64,000 nucleotides of DNA from Paraburkholderia antibiotica (GCF_012927125.1 NZ_JABBFZ010000013.1:1-64000); one strand, 5' to 3'; numbered from the stretch's first letter, positions 17,165 through 26,504 are shown. The notes: generated from the letters alone by a model not told the origin. Translations and numbers: made by a program.

Positions 17165-17836
17165 ATGAACGAATCGCTTCCCCGTTTTGATACCGGCCGC
17201 TCGCGCGCGCTGTCCGCGTGCCGCGCCGGGCTCGCCGCGCTCGTCGTCGCGTTGCCGCTCGTCGGCTTCGCGCCGCTCGCGCACGCAGACCGCGCCGACA
17301 AGGACAAGCCGCTGAACATCGAAGCGGACAACATGACTTACGACGACCTGCGGCAGGTCAGCATCTTCACCGGCCACGTGGTCGCCACCAAAGGCACGAT
17401 CCTGATCAAGGCCGACCGCGTCGAGGTGTCGCAAGACCCGCAGGGTTATCAGTACGCGACCGGCACGTCGAGCGGCAGCAATCTGTCGTACTTCCGCCAG
17501 AAGCGCGAAGGGCTCGACGAGTACATCGAAGGCACGGCCGTGCGAATCGACTACGACGGCAAGCAGGATCTGACCACGCTGACCACCAACGCGACGGTGC
17601 GTCGTCTGCAAGGTCTGACGACGCTGCTCGATACGGTGCGCGGCAGCGTGATCACGTATGACGGCCAGAACGACTTCTATACCGCGAAGGCGGGCAAGGA
17701 CGTCGCCGGGCCGGGCAATCCGACGGGCCGCGTGCGCGCGATGCTGACGCCGCGCAACGCCGGCGCGGCGCCGCTGACCGGCGCGTCGGCCGTGCTCGCC
17801 CCGTCCAACTCGATCCAGGGAGCGCCGAACCAGTGA
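17165..17836 (+). CDS. lptA: LPS transport periplasmic protein LptA
   Basis: LptA forms the periplasmic bridge carrying LPS between LptC and LptD. The 223-residue precursor has a Sec signal peptide (hydrophobic core about 22-38) with cleavage likely after AHA (about residue 41). Then comes the OstA-like jellyroll: PLNIEADNMTYDDLRQVSIFTGHVVATKG and YDGKQDLTTLTTNATVRRLQG, each only partly quoted in the family (motifs PLNIEADNMTYDD; QDLTTLTTNATV). A Gly/Ala/Pro-rich tail of about 45 residues is longer than in E. coli. The stop overlaps the lptB GTG start by four bases. Confidence 0.94.
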   Translation: MNESLPRFDTGRSRALSACRAGLAALVVALPLVGFAPLAHADRADKDKPLNIEADNMTYDDLRQVSIFTGHVVATKGTILIKADRVEVSQDPQGYQYATGTSSGSNLSYFRQKREGLDEYIEGTAVRIDYDGKQDLTTLTTNATVRRLQGLTTLLDTVRGSVITYDGQNDFYTAKAGKDVAGPGNPTGRVRAMLTPRNAGAAPLTGASAVLAPSNSIQGAPNQ

Positions 17837-18630
17837 GCACCATCAGCAGCACCATCGCGCCCCTACCCAATCGCAAGCCGGCCGGCACCAGCAGTTCGCT
17901 GGTCGTCCGTAATCTGAAGAAGCGCTACGGTTCGCGCACGGTCGTCAAGGACGTCTCGCTCGACGTGAAAAGCGGCGAAGTGGTCGGACTGCTAGGCCCG
18001 AACGGCGCCGGCAAGACGACCTCGTTCTATATGATCGTCGGCCTCGTGCCGCTCGACGCCGGCGAGATCGACCTCGACGGCAAGTCGATCAGCCTGCTGC
18101 CGATCCATAAACGCGCGTCGCTCGGCCTGTCGTATCTGCCGCAGGAAGCGTCGGTGTTCCGCAAGCTGACCGTCGAGCAGAATATTCGCGCGGTGCTGGA
18201 ATTGCAGCTCGACGAAAACGGCAAGCGGCTCAGCAAGGACATGATCACCTCGCGCGCGGAAGCGTTGCTCGACGAGTTGCAGATCGCGCATCTGCGGGAC
18301 AATCCGGCGCTGTCGCTGTCGGGCGGCGAGCGTCGCCGGGTCGAAATCGCGCGCGCGCTGGCGACCAACCCCAGCTTCATTCTGCTCGACGAGCCGTTCG
18401 CCGGGGTCGACCCGATCGCGGTGCTGGAAATCCAGAAGATCGTCAAGTTCCTGAAGCAGCGCAATATCGGTGTCCTGATCACCGACCACAACGTGCGCGA
18501 AACGCTCGGCATCTGCGATCACGCGTACATCATCAGCGACGGCAGCGTGCTGGCCGCCGGCGCACCCAGCGAAATCATCGAGAACGAAAGCGTGCGGCGC
18601 GTCTATCTCGGCGAGCATTTCCGCATGTAA
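17833..18630 (+). CDS. lptB: LPS export ABC transporter ATPase LptB
   Basis: LptB powers LPS extraction from the inner membrane with LptF and LptG, which are not in this window. The 265-residue ABC ATPase has Walker A GPNGAGKTTSF, the Q-loop at YLPQEASVFRKL, the signature LSGGERRRVEIARAL and Walker B FILLDEPFAGVDP followed by the H-loop ITDHNV. About 22 extra N-terminal residues precede the usual LptB start. It begins with GTG in the GTGA overlap with lptA. rpoN follows after 215 bp with its own probable promoter. Confidence 0.96.
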   Translation: MSTISSTIAPLPNRKPAGTSSSLVVRNLKKRYGSRTVVKDVSLDVKSGEVVGLLGPNGAGKTTSFYMIVGLVPLDAGEIDLDGKSISLLPIHKRASLGLSYLPQEASVFRKLTVEQNIRAVLELQLDENGKRLSKDMITSRAEALLDELQIAHLRDNPALSLSGGERRRVEIARALATNPSFILLDEPFAGVDPIAVLEIQKIVKFLKQRNIGVLITDHNVRETLGICDHAYIISDGSVLAAGAPSEIIENESVRRVYLGEHFRM

Positions 18631-18845
18631 GCACACACAGGATCGCCGGCCACGCGAGCGCGTGCGTCCGGCCCCTGGCGCCGCTTTTTGCGGCACCCGC
18701 ACATCCCGCAACCTCCCTCAACGTCTATTTCCGCAGCGACGCCGGTCGGCGTTTCGCGGCGTCCGGAACGGGCGTACCCGTAAATTGCGGTTGCCGCAAG
18801 GTATCGCGGTCGTGGCAAACTCTCTACAATGAATCTCAACCTGCC

Positions 18846-20363
18846 ATGAAAGCCAGCCTCCAACTCCGCCTATCGCAGCATCTTGCGCTGACCCCGCAAC
18901 TGCAGCAGTCCATCCGGCTGCTTCAGTTGTCTACGCTCGAACTGCAGCAGGAAGTCGCAATGGCGATCTCGCAGAATCCGCTCCTCGAAAACGAGGACGA
19001 ATGGATCGCGAGCCCGTTGCGGGTGGCAGCTGACGGTTCCCTGATCGCGCAAACGCCGGCCTCTTCCACGCCGAGCGATCCGATGTCCGGCAATGGCTCG
19101 GGGTCGTCGGACGGCGGCGGCGAGCGCTCCGAAAACGGCGAGCCGCAAGGCGTCGACGAATACAACGGCCTCGCCGGCGACGGCGGCAGCGACACGTCGC
19201 AATGGAACCTGGACGACTACGGCCGCTCCGGCAACGCATCGGACGACGACGATCTGCCGCCGCTGCAAATCCACGAATCGAGCACGTCGCTACGCGATCA
19301 CCTGATGGCGCAACTGCGCGTCACCCAGGCGAGCCAACGCGATCGCGCGCTCGTCACGTTCCTGATCGAATCGCTCGACGACGACGGTTACCTCGCCGCG
19401 ACGCTCGAAGAAGTGCTGGCCGACCTGCCCGATGAACTCGAAGTCGATGGCGACGAACTGAACGCCGCGCTCGCGCTGTTGCACAGCTTCGACCCGGCCG
19501 GGGTCGGCGCGCGCTCGGCGTCCGAATGTCTGAAGCTTCAACTGTTGCGGCTCGACACGTCGGCCACCCGCACGCTCGCGCTGGACATCGTCAGCCATTA
19601 TCTGGAACTGCTCGCCGCGCGCGATTTCACGCGTCTGCGCAAACACCTGAAGGCCAACGACGACGACCTGCGCGATGCGCACGTGCTGATCCGCTCGCTC
19701 GAACCGTTTCCGGGCGCAGCTTACGGCAAGGCCGAAGCAGACTACGTGGTGCCGGACATCATGGTGCGCAAAACGGCACAAGGGTGGCAGGCCGAGCTGA
19801 ATCCGGAAGTGGTGCCGAAACTGCGCATCAACCATCTGTACGCGAATATTCTGCGCAATAACCGCGGCGATCCGGGCAGCGGATCGTTGCGCCAGCAACT
19901 TCAGGAAGCACGCTGGCTGATCAAGAATATCCAGCAGCGTTTCGAGACGATCCTGCGAGTTGCGCAGGCGATTGTCGAGCGTCAGAAGAGCTTTTTTGTG
20001 CACGGCGAAATTGCCATGCGCCCCTTGGTTTTGCGGGAAATAGCTGATACGCTGGGCCTACACGAGTCGACTGTCTCGCGTGTGACAACCGGTAAATACA
20101 TGCTGACCCCATTCGGGACGCTGGAATTCAAGTATTTTTTCGGCTCGCACGTTTCGACCGACACCGGCGGCGCGGCCTCATCCACGGCCATTCGCGCGCT
20201 GATCAAACAACTGATAGGAGCGGAAAACCCGAAATCGCCTCTTTCAGACAGTCGCATAGCCGAACTGCTGGGGGAACAGGGCTTCGTGGTCGCACGGCGT
20301 ACCGTAGCGAAATACCGCGAAGCGCTCAAAATCCCGGCAGTCAACCTGCGCAAGTCTCTGTAG
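18846..20363 (+). CDS. rpoN: RNA polymerase sigma-54 factor
   Basis: RpoN directs transcription from -24/-12 promoters with enhancer-binding activators. The 505-residue protein starts with the Gln/Leu-rich activator region (LQLRLSQHLALTPQLQQS, residues 4-21 and on). An acidic Gly/Ser-rich linker (about 60-150) follows, then the core-binding domain, a helix-turn-helix (LGLHESTVSRVT) and the RpoN box ARRTVAKYRE (about residue 488). A TACAAT element lies at 18825-18830, about 15 bp before the start, and may be part of its promoter. Its place between lptB and hpf-ptsN is conserved across beta- and gamma-proteobacteria. Confidence 0.97.
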   Translation: MKASLQLRLSQHLALTPQLQQSIRLLQLSTLELQQEVAMAISQNPLLENEDEWIASPLRVAADGSLIAQTPASSTPSDPMSGNGSGSSDGGGERSENGEPQGVDEYNGLAGDGGSDTSQWNLDDYGRSGNASDDDDLPPLQIHESSTSLRDHLMAQLRVTQASQRDRALVTFLIESLDDDGYLAATLEEVLADLPDELEVDGDELNAALALLHSFDPAGVGARSASECLKLQLLRLDTSATRTLALDIVSHYLELLAARDFTRLRKHLKANDDDLRDAHVLIRSLEPFPGAAYGKAEADYVVPDIMVRKTAQGWQAELNPEVVPKLRINHLYANILRNNRGDPGSGSLRQQLQEARWLIKNIQQRFETILRVAQAIVERQKSFFVHGEIAMRPLVLREIADTLGLHESTVSRVTTGKYMLTPFGTLEFKYFFGSHVSTDTGGAASSTAIRALIKQLIGAENPKSPLSDSRIAELLGEQGFVVARRTVAKYREALKIPAVNLRKSL

Positions 20364-20534
20364 CCCGCCGCGTTTTGCAGCGGGCATTTACCGGCCGCTC
20401 CGCACCTGGCGGACAGGTCGGCCGCTGCGACCTGCCAGATGTCCGTCACCGGGGGGCGACACAGGCAAGCCGTCAGATCGGACCGGACCTTTGCCATCGT
20501 GCGGACCAAGCGGCCATTAGCTTGGAGAAGCACT

Positions 20535-20891
20535 ATGAATCTCAAGATCAGTGGACACCACCTCGAAGTAACGCCTGCGTTGCGCGAATACGTGATCACC
20601 AAACTGGATAGGGTGCTAAGACATTTCGATCAGGTCATCGACGGCAGTGTGGTCCTCTCGGTCGACAACCATAAGGAAAAGGACAAGCGTCAGAAGGTTG
20701 AAATCAACCTTCATCTGAAGGGCAAGGATATCTTCGTCGAGAGTTGTGACAGTGATTTGTACGCTGCGATCGATCTGATGATCGACAAGCTCGACAGACA
20801 GGTGATACGCCATAAGGACCGTCTGCAAGGTCATGCGCACGAAGCGATCAAGTATCAGCCGGCGCCGCAGCTGGACGTGCCGCCGCAATAG
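20535..20891 (+). CDS. hpf: ribosome hibernation promoting factor (HPF/RaiA family)
   Basis: A 118-residue ribosome-associated inhibitor that binds 30S subunits and promotes dimerisation in stationary phase. It begins MNLKISGHHLEVTPALREYV and has the family's conserved core KLDRVLRHFDQVI and DLYAAIDLMIDKLDRQV. It has no long C-terminal domain, so it is the short HPF form, although about 20 residues longer than E. coli HPF. GGAG lies about 8 bases before the ATG. It is the usual neighbour of rpoN and ends before a strong terminator. Confidence 0.95.
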   Translation: MNLKISGHHLEVTPALREYVITKLDRVLRHFDQVIDGSVVLSVDNHKEKDKRQKVEINLHLKGKDIFVESCDSDLYAAIDLMIDKLDRQVIRHKDRLQGHAHEAIKYQPAPQLDVPPQ

Positions 20892-20931
20892 GAGAGTTAG
20901 AGGAAACTCCTCACTTTTCCAAATCGCCTCG

Positions 20932-20954
20932 AACCGCCCGAATGGGCGGTTTTT
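20932..20954 (+). terminator. intrinsic terminator after hpf
   Basis: ACCGCCC and GGGCGGT around GAAT, followed by TTTTTCG. It separates rpoN-hpf from ptsN-hprK-rapZ. Confidence 0.85.
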
Positions 20955-21283
20955 CGTTTCGGCGCGACATTTTTACGCACTGCCCATGTCCCGAGCCGCT
21001 GCGGCCTCCCGCACTCCCCGACAGTCTTTGCGCAACGCCACATGCGCGACTACGCAAGCGGTGAAAAACCTGATATGCATGAATGGCGCGCCGCACCATC
21101 GGCCGCTACCCTGTTCTATAATGTTCCGGTTACCATCGGGGTCAAGCCTGCTCTCACGAAGTACGGCCGGCCGGAGTTTCGCGCGTCGCGCACTCACCGC
21201 ACGTCTTCACGAGCATCGAACGAATGGAACGCCACTCAAACGCCCCGGTGGGGAGAACTCAGGCCACGCTTTCGCCTGTCAAC
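20955..21283. promoter_or_regulatory. ptsN leader region with candidate -10
   Basis: These 329 bp between the hpf terminator and ptsN hold no convincing gene. A perfect TATAAT (21117-21122) lies in a locally AT-richer segment; its -35 (around 21094-21099) is poor. Transcription from there would give a ptsN leader of about 155 nt, with GGGAGA about 30 bases ahead of the start. I saw no riboswitch-like structure. Confidence 0.4.
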
Positions 21284-21739
21284 ATGAATCGTTTAGCCAA
21301 ATTTCTTCCCCTCGAGAACGTCGTCATCGGACTATCGGTCACCAGCAAGAAACGCGTGTTCGAGCAAGCGGGCCTGATCTTCGAGAACCAGAACGGCATC
21401 GCCCGCAGTACCGTCACAGACAATCTTTTTGCGCGAGAACGCCTCGGCTCGACCGGGCTCGGCGAAGGCGTCGCGATTCCGCATGGGCGGATCAAGGGCC
21501 TCAAGCAGCCGCTCGCCGCATTCGTCAGACTCGCGGAACCCATCCCCTTCGAAGCGCCGGACGGCCAGCCGGTGTCGCTGCTGATCTTCCTGCTCGTTCC
21601 TGAACAGGCCACCCAGCAGCACCTCGAAATCCTCTCCGAGATCGCCCAGTTGCTGTCCGATCGAGAGGCCCGCGAGCGTCTGCACACGGAAGAAGACCGC
21701 GAATCGTTGCATCGCCTGCTCACTCAGTGGCAACCTTGA
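21284..21739 (+). CDS. ptsN: nitrogen-related PTS EIIA (EIIA-Ntr)
   Basis: PtsN is the terminal phospho-acceptor of the regulatory PTS-Ntr and in other bacteria controls K+ transport, nitrogen and envelope responses. The 151-residue protein starts MNRLAKFLPLENVVIGLSV. It contains the active-site His in GEGVAIPHGRIKG (about residue 67) and the EIIA type 2 core (LIFLLVPEQATQQHLEILSE, partly quoted as VPEQATQQHLEIL). A longer frame upstream to 21224 is open, but the conserved N-terminus argues for 21284. It lies in the rpoN-hpf-ptsN-hprK-rapZ order. Confidence 0.95.
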   Translation: MNRLAKFLPLENVVIGLSVTSKKRVFEQAGLIFENQNGIARSTVTDNLFARERLGSTGLGEGVAIPHGRIKGLKQPLAAFVRLAEPIPFEAPDGQPVSLLIFLLVPEQATQQHLEILSEIAQLLSDREARERLHTEEDRESLHRLLTQWQP

Positions 21740-21815
21740 TGCATCGGCGGCGGTAAGCCGCGCGCACGCAAGCAGGTAAGGCCCGGCAAGCGGCTCACAC
21801 TGGAGTCACTGACTC

Positions 21816-22784
21816 ATGGATACGTCCAGCATCAACGCCCAGAGCATTTTCGACGACAACGCCGCCATGCTGAAGCTCAGCTGGCTGACCGGGCACGAAG
21901 GCTGGGAACGCGGCTTTTCTTCTGAATCGGTCGCGAATGCCACGTCGAGCGCCGACCTCGTCGGCCACCTGAACCTGATCCACCCGAACCGGATCCAGGT
22001 GCTCGGCGACGCCGAGATCGACTACTACAAACGCCAGACCGACGAAGATCGCTCGCGCCACATGGCCGAACTGATCGCGCTGGAGCCGCCGTTTCTGGTG
22101 GTCGCGGGCGGGGTGGCCGCGCCGCCGGAGCTGGTGCTGCGCTGCACACGCTCGTCGACGCCGCTGTTCACGACGCCGACCTCGGCGGCCGCGGTCATCG
22201 ATAGTCTGCGTCTTTACATGTCGCGCATTCTCGCGCCGCGCGCGACGCTGCACGGCGTGTTCCTCGACATCCTCGGCATGGGCGTGCTGCTCACCGGCGA
22301 CTCGGGCCTCGGCAAAAGCGAACTCGGCCTCGAGCTGATCAGCCGCGGCCACGGTCTCGTTGCCGACGACGCGGTCGACTTCGTGCGGCTCGGCCCGGAT
22401 TTCGTCGAAGGACGCTGCCCGCCTCTGCTGCAGAATCTGCTCGAAGTGCGCGGCTTGGGTCTGCTCGACATCAAGACGATTTTTGGCGAAACGGCCGTGC
22501 GCCGCAAAATGAAGCTGAAGCTGATCGTGCAACTGGTGCGCCGTCCCGACGGCGAATTCCAGCGCCTGCCGCTCGAAAGCCAGACCGTCGACGTGCTCGG
22601 CCTGCCGATCAGCAAGGTCACGATCCAGGTGGCCGCGGGCCGCAACCTCGCGGTGCTGGTCGAAGCAGCGGTGCGCAATACGATCCTGCAACTACGCGGC
22701 ATCGACACGCTGCGCGACTTCATGGACCGGCAACGTCTTGCGATGCAGGACCCCGACAGCCAGTTCCCCGGCAAGCTGATCTGA
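21816..22784 (+). CDS. hprK: HPr kinase/phosphorylase
   Basis: HprK phosphorylates and dephosphorylates the regulatory Ser of HPr. The 322-residue protein has the N-terminal MurF-like domain and a C-terminal kinase domain with Walker A GDSGLGKSELGLE (about residues 163-175). The HprK signature EVRGLGLLDIKTIFG follows at about 210-224. In proteobacteria it usually comes with PTS-Ntr genes, as here (ptsN upstream, rapZ downstream). An HPr domain target is present in this window as part of the EIIA-HPr-EI fusion at 49638-52202; a separate HPr gene is not in view. Confidence 0.96.
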   Translation: MDTSSINAQSIFDDNAAMLKLSWLTGHEGWERGFSSESVANATSSADLVGHLNLIHPNRIQVLGDAEIDYYKRQTDEDRSRHMAELIALEPPFLVVAGGVAAPPELVLRCTRSSTPLFTTPTSAAAVIDSLRLYMSRILAPRATLHGVFLDILGMGVLLTGDSGLGKSELGLELISRGHGLVADDAVDFVRLGPDFVEGRCPPLLQNLLEVRGLGLLDIKTIFGETAVRRKMKLKLIVQLVRRPDGEFQRLPLESQTVDVLGLPISKVTIQVAAGRNLAVLVEAAVRNTILQLRGIDTLRDFMDRQRLAMQDPDSQFPGKLI

Positions 22785-22881
22785 GCCAGCAGCGCCATGC
22801 CGCACCCACGGCGTAAGGCAGGCCGCGGGTACGCGCCCGGAGGGCAGATGCTATGATGAAATCTACGCTTTCGACGACTCC

Positions 22882-23775
22882 ATGCGCATAATTCTGATCA
22901 CCGGCATCTCCGGCTCCGGCAAGTCTGTTGCCCTGAACGCGCTTGAAGACGCGGGCTATTACTGCGTCGACAATCTGCCTCCGCGTTTTCTGCCGCAGCT
23001 CGCCACCTACCTCGCCGAAGACGGCCAGGATCGCCTCGCGGTCGCGATCGACGCACGCTCCGGCTCGTCGCTCGACGAAATGCCCGAGATGATCCGCGAC
23101 CTGAAACGCTCGCACGACGTGCGTGTGCTGTTCCTGAGCGCGAGCACCCAGTCGCTGATCCAACGCTTTTCCGAAACGCGCCGCCGCCATCCGCTGTCGG
23201 GCTCCCCGGCGCACGACGCGGACGTGGGTCTGCTCACGTCGCTCGCCGAAGCGATCGAGCGCGAGCGCGAACTGGTTGCGGGTCTGGCCGAGTTCGGCCA
23301 TCAGATCGACACCAGCAATCTGCGCGCGAACGTGCTGCGCGCGTGGGTCAAGCGCTTCATCGAACAGGAAGACGCCGGGCTCGTGCTGATGTTCGAATCG
23401 TTCGGCTTCAAGCGCGGCGTGCCGCTCGACGCGGATTTCGTCTTCGACGTCCGCACGTTGCCGAACCCGTACTACGATCATGAATTGAGGCCGCTCACCG
23501 GCCTCGACCAACCGGTGATGGATTTTCTCGATGCGCAGCCGGTCGTCCACGAGATGATCGACGACATCGAGAAGTACCTGTCCAAGTGGCTGCCGCATTT
23601 CCGCGACGACAATCGCAGCTACCTGACCGTCGCAATCGGTTGCACGGGCGGCCAGCACCGCTCGGTGTTCATCGCGGAGACGCTTGCCGCGCGTCTCGCG
23701 ACATCGGCGAATGTGATTGTGCGGCACCGCGATGCGCCGGTCGACGTCGGCGAATCATCGAAGCTGGTGGCTTAA
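22882..23775 (+). CDS. rapZ: RNase adapter protein RapZ (YvcJ/YhbJ family)
   Basis: A 297-residue nucleotide-binding protein. The N-terminal P-loop is ITGISGSGKSVALNALEDAG (about residues 4-23; quoted core GISGSGKS), and a Walker B-like FDVRTLPNPYYDHELR motif is present. The C-terminal part is the RNA-binding/GlcN6P-sensing region with GCTGGQHRSVFIAE. In enterobacteria RapZ guides RNase E to GlmZ to control glucosamine-6-phosphate synthesis; whether this occurs in beta-proteobacteria is not known from the sequence. It follows hprK by 97 bp. Confidence 0.95.
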   Translation: MRIILITGISGSGKSVALNALEDAGYYCVDNLPPRFLPQLATYLAEDGQDRLAVAIDARSGSSLDEMPEMIRDLKRSHDVRVLFLSASTQSLIQRFSETRRRHPLSGSPAHDADVGLLTSLAEAIERERELVAGLAEFGHQIDTSNLRANVLRAWVKRFIEQEDAGLVLMFESFGFKRGVPLDADFVFDVRTLPNPYYDHELRPLTGLDQPVMDFLDAQPVVHEMIDDIEKYLSKWLPHFRDDNRSYLTVAIGCTGGQHRSVFIAETLAARLATSANVIVRHRDAPVDVGESSKLVA

Positions 23776-23814
23776 CCGGCCGCATCGCGCGGCCTTAACC
23801 CGAAGCGTTGCGCC

Positions 23815-24450
23815 ATGTCCTCTACGCCTACTGTGTACGCCGATTTGCCGCTGTTTCCGCTGCATACGGTGCTATTTCCCGACGGCCTGCTGCCGCTGAA
23901 AATCTTCGAAGCGCGCTACCTCGACATGGCGCGCGACTGTTTGCGCGAACAGACGCCGTTCGGCGTGTGCATGCTGAAAAGCGGCGCCGAAGTCGCCCGC
24001 GACGAAGAACCTTCGGTGCCCGAAACGATCGGCTGTCTCGCCGAGATCGAGGAGTGCGATGTCGAGGCGTTCGGCATGCTGCTGATTCGCGCGCGCGGCA
24101 CGAAGCGCTTTCGTCTGCTGTCGCATCGCGTCGAAGCGAGCGGGCTGCTGGTGGGAATGGCCGAACCGCTTGCCGCCGATCAACCCCTCGAAGGCAACGA
24201 ACTACTCGCCAAATTCGGCGCGTGCGCGGAAGTGCTCGAACGGATCATCGCGACAATCCGCGAGCGTGACCCGGACAGCCTGCCGTTCGCGGAGCCGTTC
24301 AAACTCGGCGACCCGTCCTGGGTATCGAACCGGCTCGCCGAGGTATTGCCGATCGCGTTGCGCGCACGGCAGAAGCTGATGGAATTGACCGATGCGGGCG
24401 CTCGCATCGACGTCGTGCATCACTACATGCAGCAGCATCAGTTGCTGTGA
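23815..24450 (+). CDS. LON substrate-binding domain protein
   Basis: A 211-residue protein made only of the Lon N-terminal (LON substrate-binding) domain. It starts with YADLPLFPLHTVLFPDGLLPL, matching the Lon N-domain entry (motif LPLFPLHTVLFPDG), and includes the conserved ARYLDMARDCLR and LIRARGTKRFRLL segments. The AAA+ and protease domains of Lon are absent. Such stand-alone proteins are widespread in proteobacteria and have no firm function. It starts 40 bp after rapZ and converges on mutY. Confidence 0.9.
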   Translation: MSSTPTVYADLPLFPLHTVLFPDGLLPLKIFEARYLDMARDCLREQTPFGVCMLKSGAEVARDEEPSVPETIGCLAEIEECDVEAFGMLLIRARGTKRFRLLSHRVEASGLLVGMAEPLAADQPLEGNELLAKFGACAEVLERIIATIRERDPDSLPFAEPFKLGDPSWVSNRLAEVLPIALRARQKLMELTDAGARIDVVHHYMQQHQLL

Positions 24451-24520
24451 AGTCGCGCAGGCCGCCGTTCGCGACGCACGTTGCGCACGCCGGCCGCACG
24501 CGAAGTCCTCGACCGCTCCG

Positions 24521-25666
24521 TTAGATCAACGAACCATGCAGGCTCGCGAGCAGCTTGCGCACCGGCGCGGGCACGCCGAACGAATCGAGATCGCCGAGCG
24601 AGACCCATGCCGTTTCGGCATCATTCAACGCAGCCAATGCACCGACGCCGCGATCCAGTTCCGCGAGCCGCGGTTCGATATCGAGCTTGAAATGCGTGAA
24701 CACGTGCGCGAACGGCGCGAGCGCCGACACCGTGCCGTCGCTGCCAAAAGCACGCGCGCGTTCGGCGAGCGAGGCTTCGTCGGCGGCTTCGGGCAAGCTC
24801 CACAAGCCGCCCCAGATACCGGTCGGCGGACGCTTTTCGAGCATCACCGCATTGCCGTCGCGTAGCACCAGCATCCACGTGCGGCGCGTCGGCACCGCTT
24901 TCTTCGGCCGTGAGGTCGGCAGCTCGCGCTGGCGACCGCTGACATTGGCGACGCAATCGGCGGCGAACGGGCAGCGCAGGCAATCGGGCTTGCCACGCAC
25001 GCATAGCGTCGCGCCGAGGTCCATCAGGCCCTGCGTGTAGGCGCTGACTTCCGCGTTCGATGCATTCGACGGCAGCAGCGATTCCGCGAGCGTCCACATC
25101 GCGTTCTCGACTTTCTTCTCGCCCGGAAAACCTTCGACGCCGAACACGCGCGCGAGCACCCGCTTCACGTTGCCGTCGAGAATCGTCGCGCGCGCGCCGA
25201 AGGCAAACGACGCGATCGCCGCGGCCGTCGAGCGACCGATGCCCGGCAGCTCCGCGAGTTCATCGACCGAGGCGGGGAACGCACCGCCATGCTGCTCGAC
25301 GACGACCTGCGCGCAGCGATGCAGATTGCGCGCGCGCGTGTAGTAGCCGAGGCCGGCCCACAGCGCCATCACGTCGTCGGACGGCGCGGCGGCGAGCGCG
25401 GCGACATCCGGAAAACGCGCGAGAAACTTCGCGTAGTACGGAATCACGGTCGACACCTGGGTCTGCTGCAGCATGATTTCCGACAGCCAGATGCGATACG
25501 CGTCGCGCGTGTTCTGCCACGGCAGATCGTGGCGACCGTGCTGACGCTGCCACGCGATCAGGCGCGCGGAAAAATCGGGCATCGCGGGAAAAGCGGGCGT
25601 GGCGTCGGAGGCGCTTGTGCGCGAAGTCGCGCGCGCGTGGGGAGTGGGAGTCAGGCGGGAAGGCAT
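24521..25666 (-). CDS. mutY: adenine DNA glycosylase
   Basis: MutY removes A mispaired with 8-oxoG. The 381-residue protein has the catalytic Glu in SEIMLQQTQV and the helix-hairpin-helix ELPGIGRSTAAAI. The catalytic Asp is in ATILDGNVKRV, and the 4Fe-4S ligands C-x6-C-x2-C-x5-C are in CVRGKPDCLRCPFAADC. The C-terminal NUDIX-like 8-oxoG recognition domain spans about residues 255-375 (RPPTGIWGGLWSLPE). I took ATG 25666, 8 bp after the mutM stop; a later Met (25582) is possible because the first 28 residues are not conserved. mutM-mutY form one minus-strand operon, a complete GO repair pair. Confidence 0.96.
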   Translation of the reverse strand: MPSRLTPTPHARATSRTSASDATPAFPAMPDFSARLIAWQRQHGRHDLPWQNTRDAYRIWLSEIMLQQTQVSTVIPYYAKFLARFPDVAALAAAPSDDVMALWAGLGYYTRARNLHRCAQVVVEQHGGAFPASVDELAELPGIGRSTAAAIASFAFGARATILDGNVKRVLARVFGVEGFPGEKKVENAMWTLAESLLPSNASNAEVSAYTQGLMDLGATLCVRGKPDCLRCPFAADCVANVSGRQRELPTSRPKKAVPTRRTWMLVLRDGNAVMLEKRPPTGIWGGLWSLPEAADEASLAERARAFGSDGTVSALAPFAHVFTHFKLDIEPRLAELDRGVGALAALNDAETAWVSLGDLDSFGVPAPVRKLLASLHGSLI

Positions 25667-25673
25667 CGAGAAT

Positions 25674-26504
25674 CTAGCGCTGGCAAGTGGGACAGAAGTA
25701 CGTGGAGCGCTGCCCCTGCACAATCTGTTTGATTGGCGTTCCACACACGCGGCAAGGCAGGCCCGCGCGATCGTAGACGAAGTAGTCGAGCTGGAAATAG
25801 CCGCTTTCGCCGTCGCTACCGACGAAATCGCGCAACGTGCTGCCGCCCTTCTCGATCGCGGCGGCGAGCGTCACGCGCACCGCATCGGCAAGCAGTTCAT
25901 AGCGCACCAGCGACACGCGACCGGCGGCGGTAGTCGGCCGGATGCCCGCGCGAAAGAGACTCTCCGACGCGTAAATATTGCCCACGCCGACCACGATGTC
26001 GCCGGCCAGCAGCGCCTGCTTCACCGCCACCTTGCGCCCGCGCGTCAGGCGATGCATCAGCGCGCCGGAAAACGCCGGCGAAAAAGGCTCGACGCCAAGA
26101 CTCGCGAGCAGCGGATGTTCGAGAATGTCGCCGGCCTCGCGCGGATGCCACAGCACCGCACCGAAACGCCGGGGATCGCGGTAGCGCAGAATGAAGTCGT
26201 CGAAGATCCAGTCGACGTGATCGTGCTTCGCCGCCGCCGGCGGATGCGGCACATGCCGCAGCACACGCAGCGTGCCGGTCATGCCGAGGTGCACGATGAA
26301 CCAGCCCGCGTCGATTTCGAACAGCAGATACTTGCCGCGCCGTTCGACCTTGCGCACCACATGTCCGCGCAAGGTTTTCGCAAGCTCGGCCGGAATCGGC
26401 CAGCGCAGCGCGTTCGTACGCACATCGACGCGCTCGACCTTACGCCCGGACACATACGGCTCGATCCCCCTTCGGGTAACCTCGACTTCTGGCAACTCTG
26501 GCAT
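25674..26504 (-). CDS. mutM: formamidopyrimidine-DNA glycosylase
   Basis: MutM (Fpg) excises 8-oxoguanine opposite C and nicks the strand. The 276-residue protein has the processed N-terminal PELPEVE (catalytic Pro after Met removal, Glu next) and the conserved Lys near residue 57. It also has the H2TH region (GVGNIYASESLFRAG) and a C-terminal zinc finger CRVC...CPTC (about 249-272) ending QR. All catalytic elements are present. It diverges from the TPR gene and is followed 8 bp later by mutY. Confidence 0.97.
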   Translation of the reverse strand: MPELPEVEVTRRGIEPYVSGRKVERVDVRTNALRWPIPAELAKTLRGHVVRKVERRGKYLLFEIDAGWFIVHLGMTGTLRVLRHVPHPPAAAKHDHVDWIFDDFILRYRDPRRFGAVLWHPREAGDILEHPLLASLGVEPFSPAFSGALMHRLTRGRKVAVKQALLAGDIVVGVGNIYASESLFRAGIRPTTAAGRVSLVRYELLADAVRVTLAAAIEKGGSTLRDFVGSDGESGYFQLDYFVYDRAGLPCRVCGTPIKQIVQGQRSTYFCPTCQR

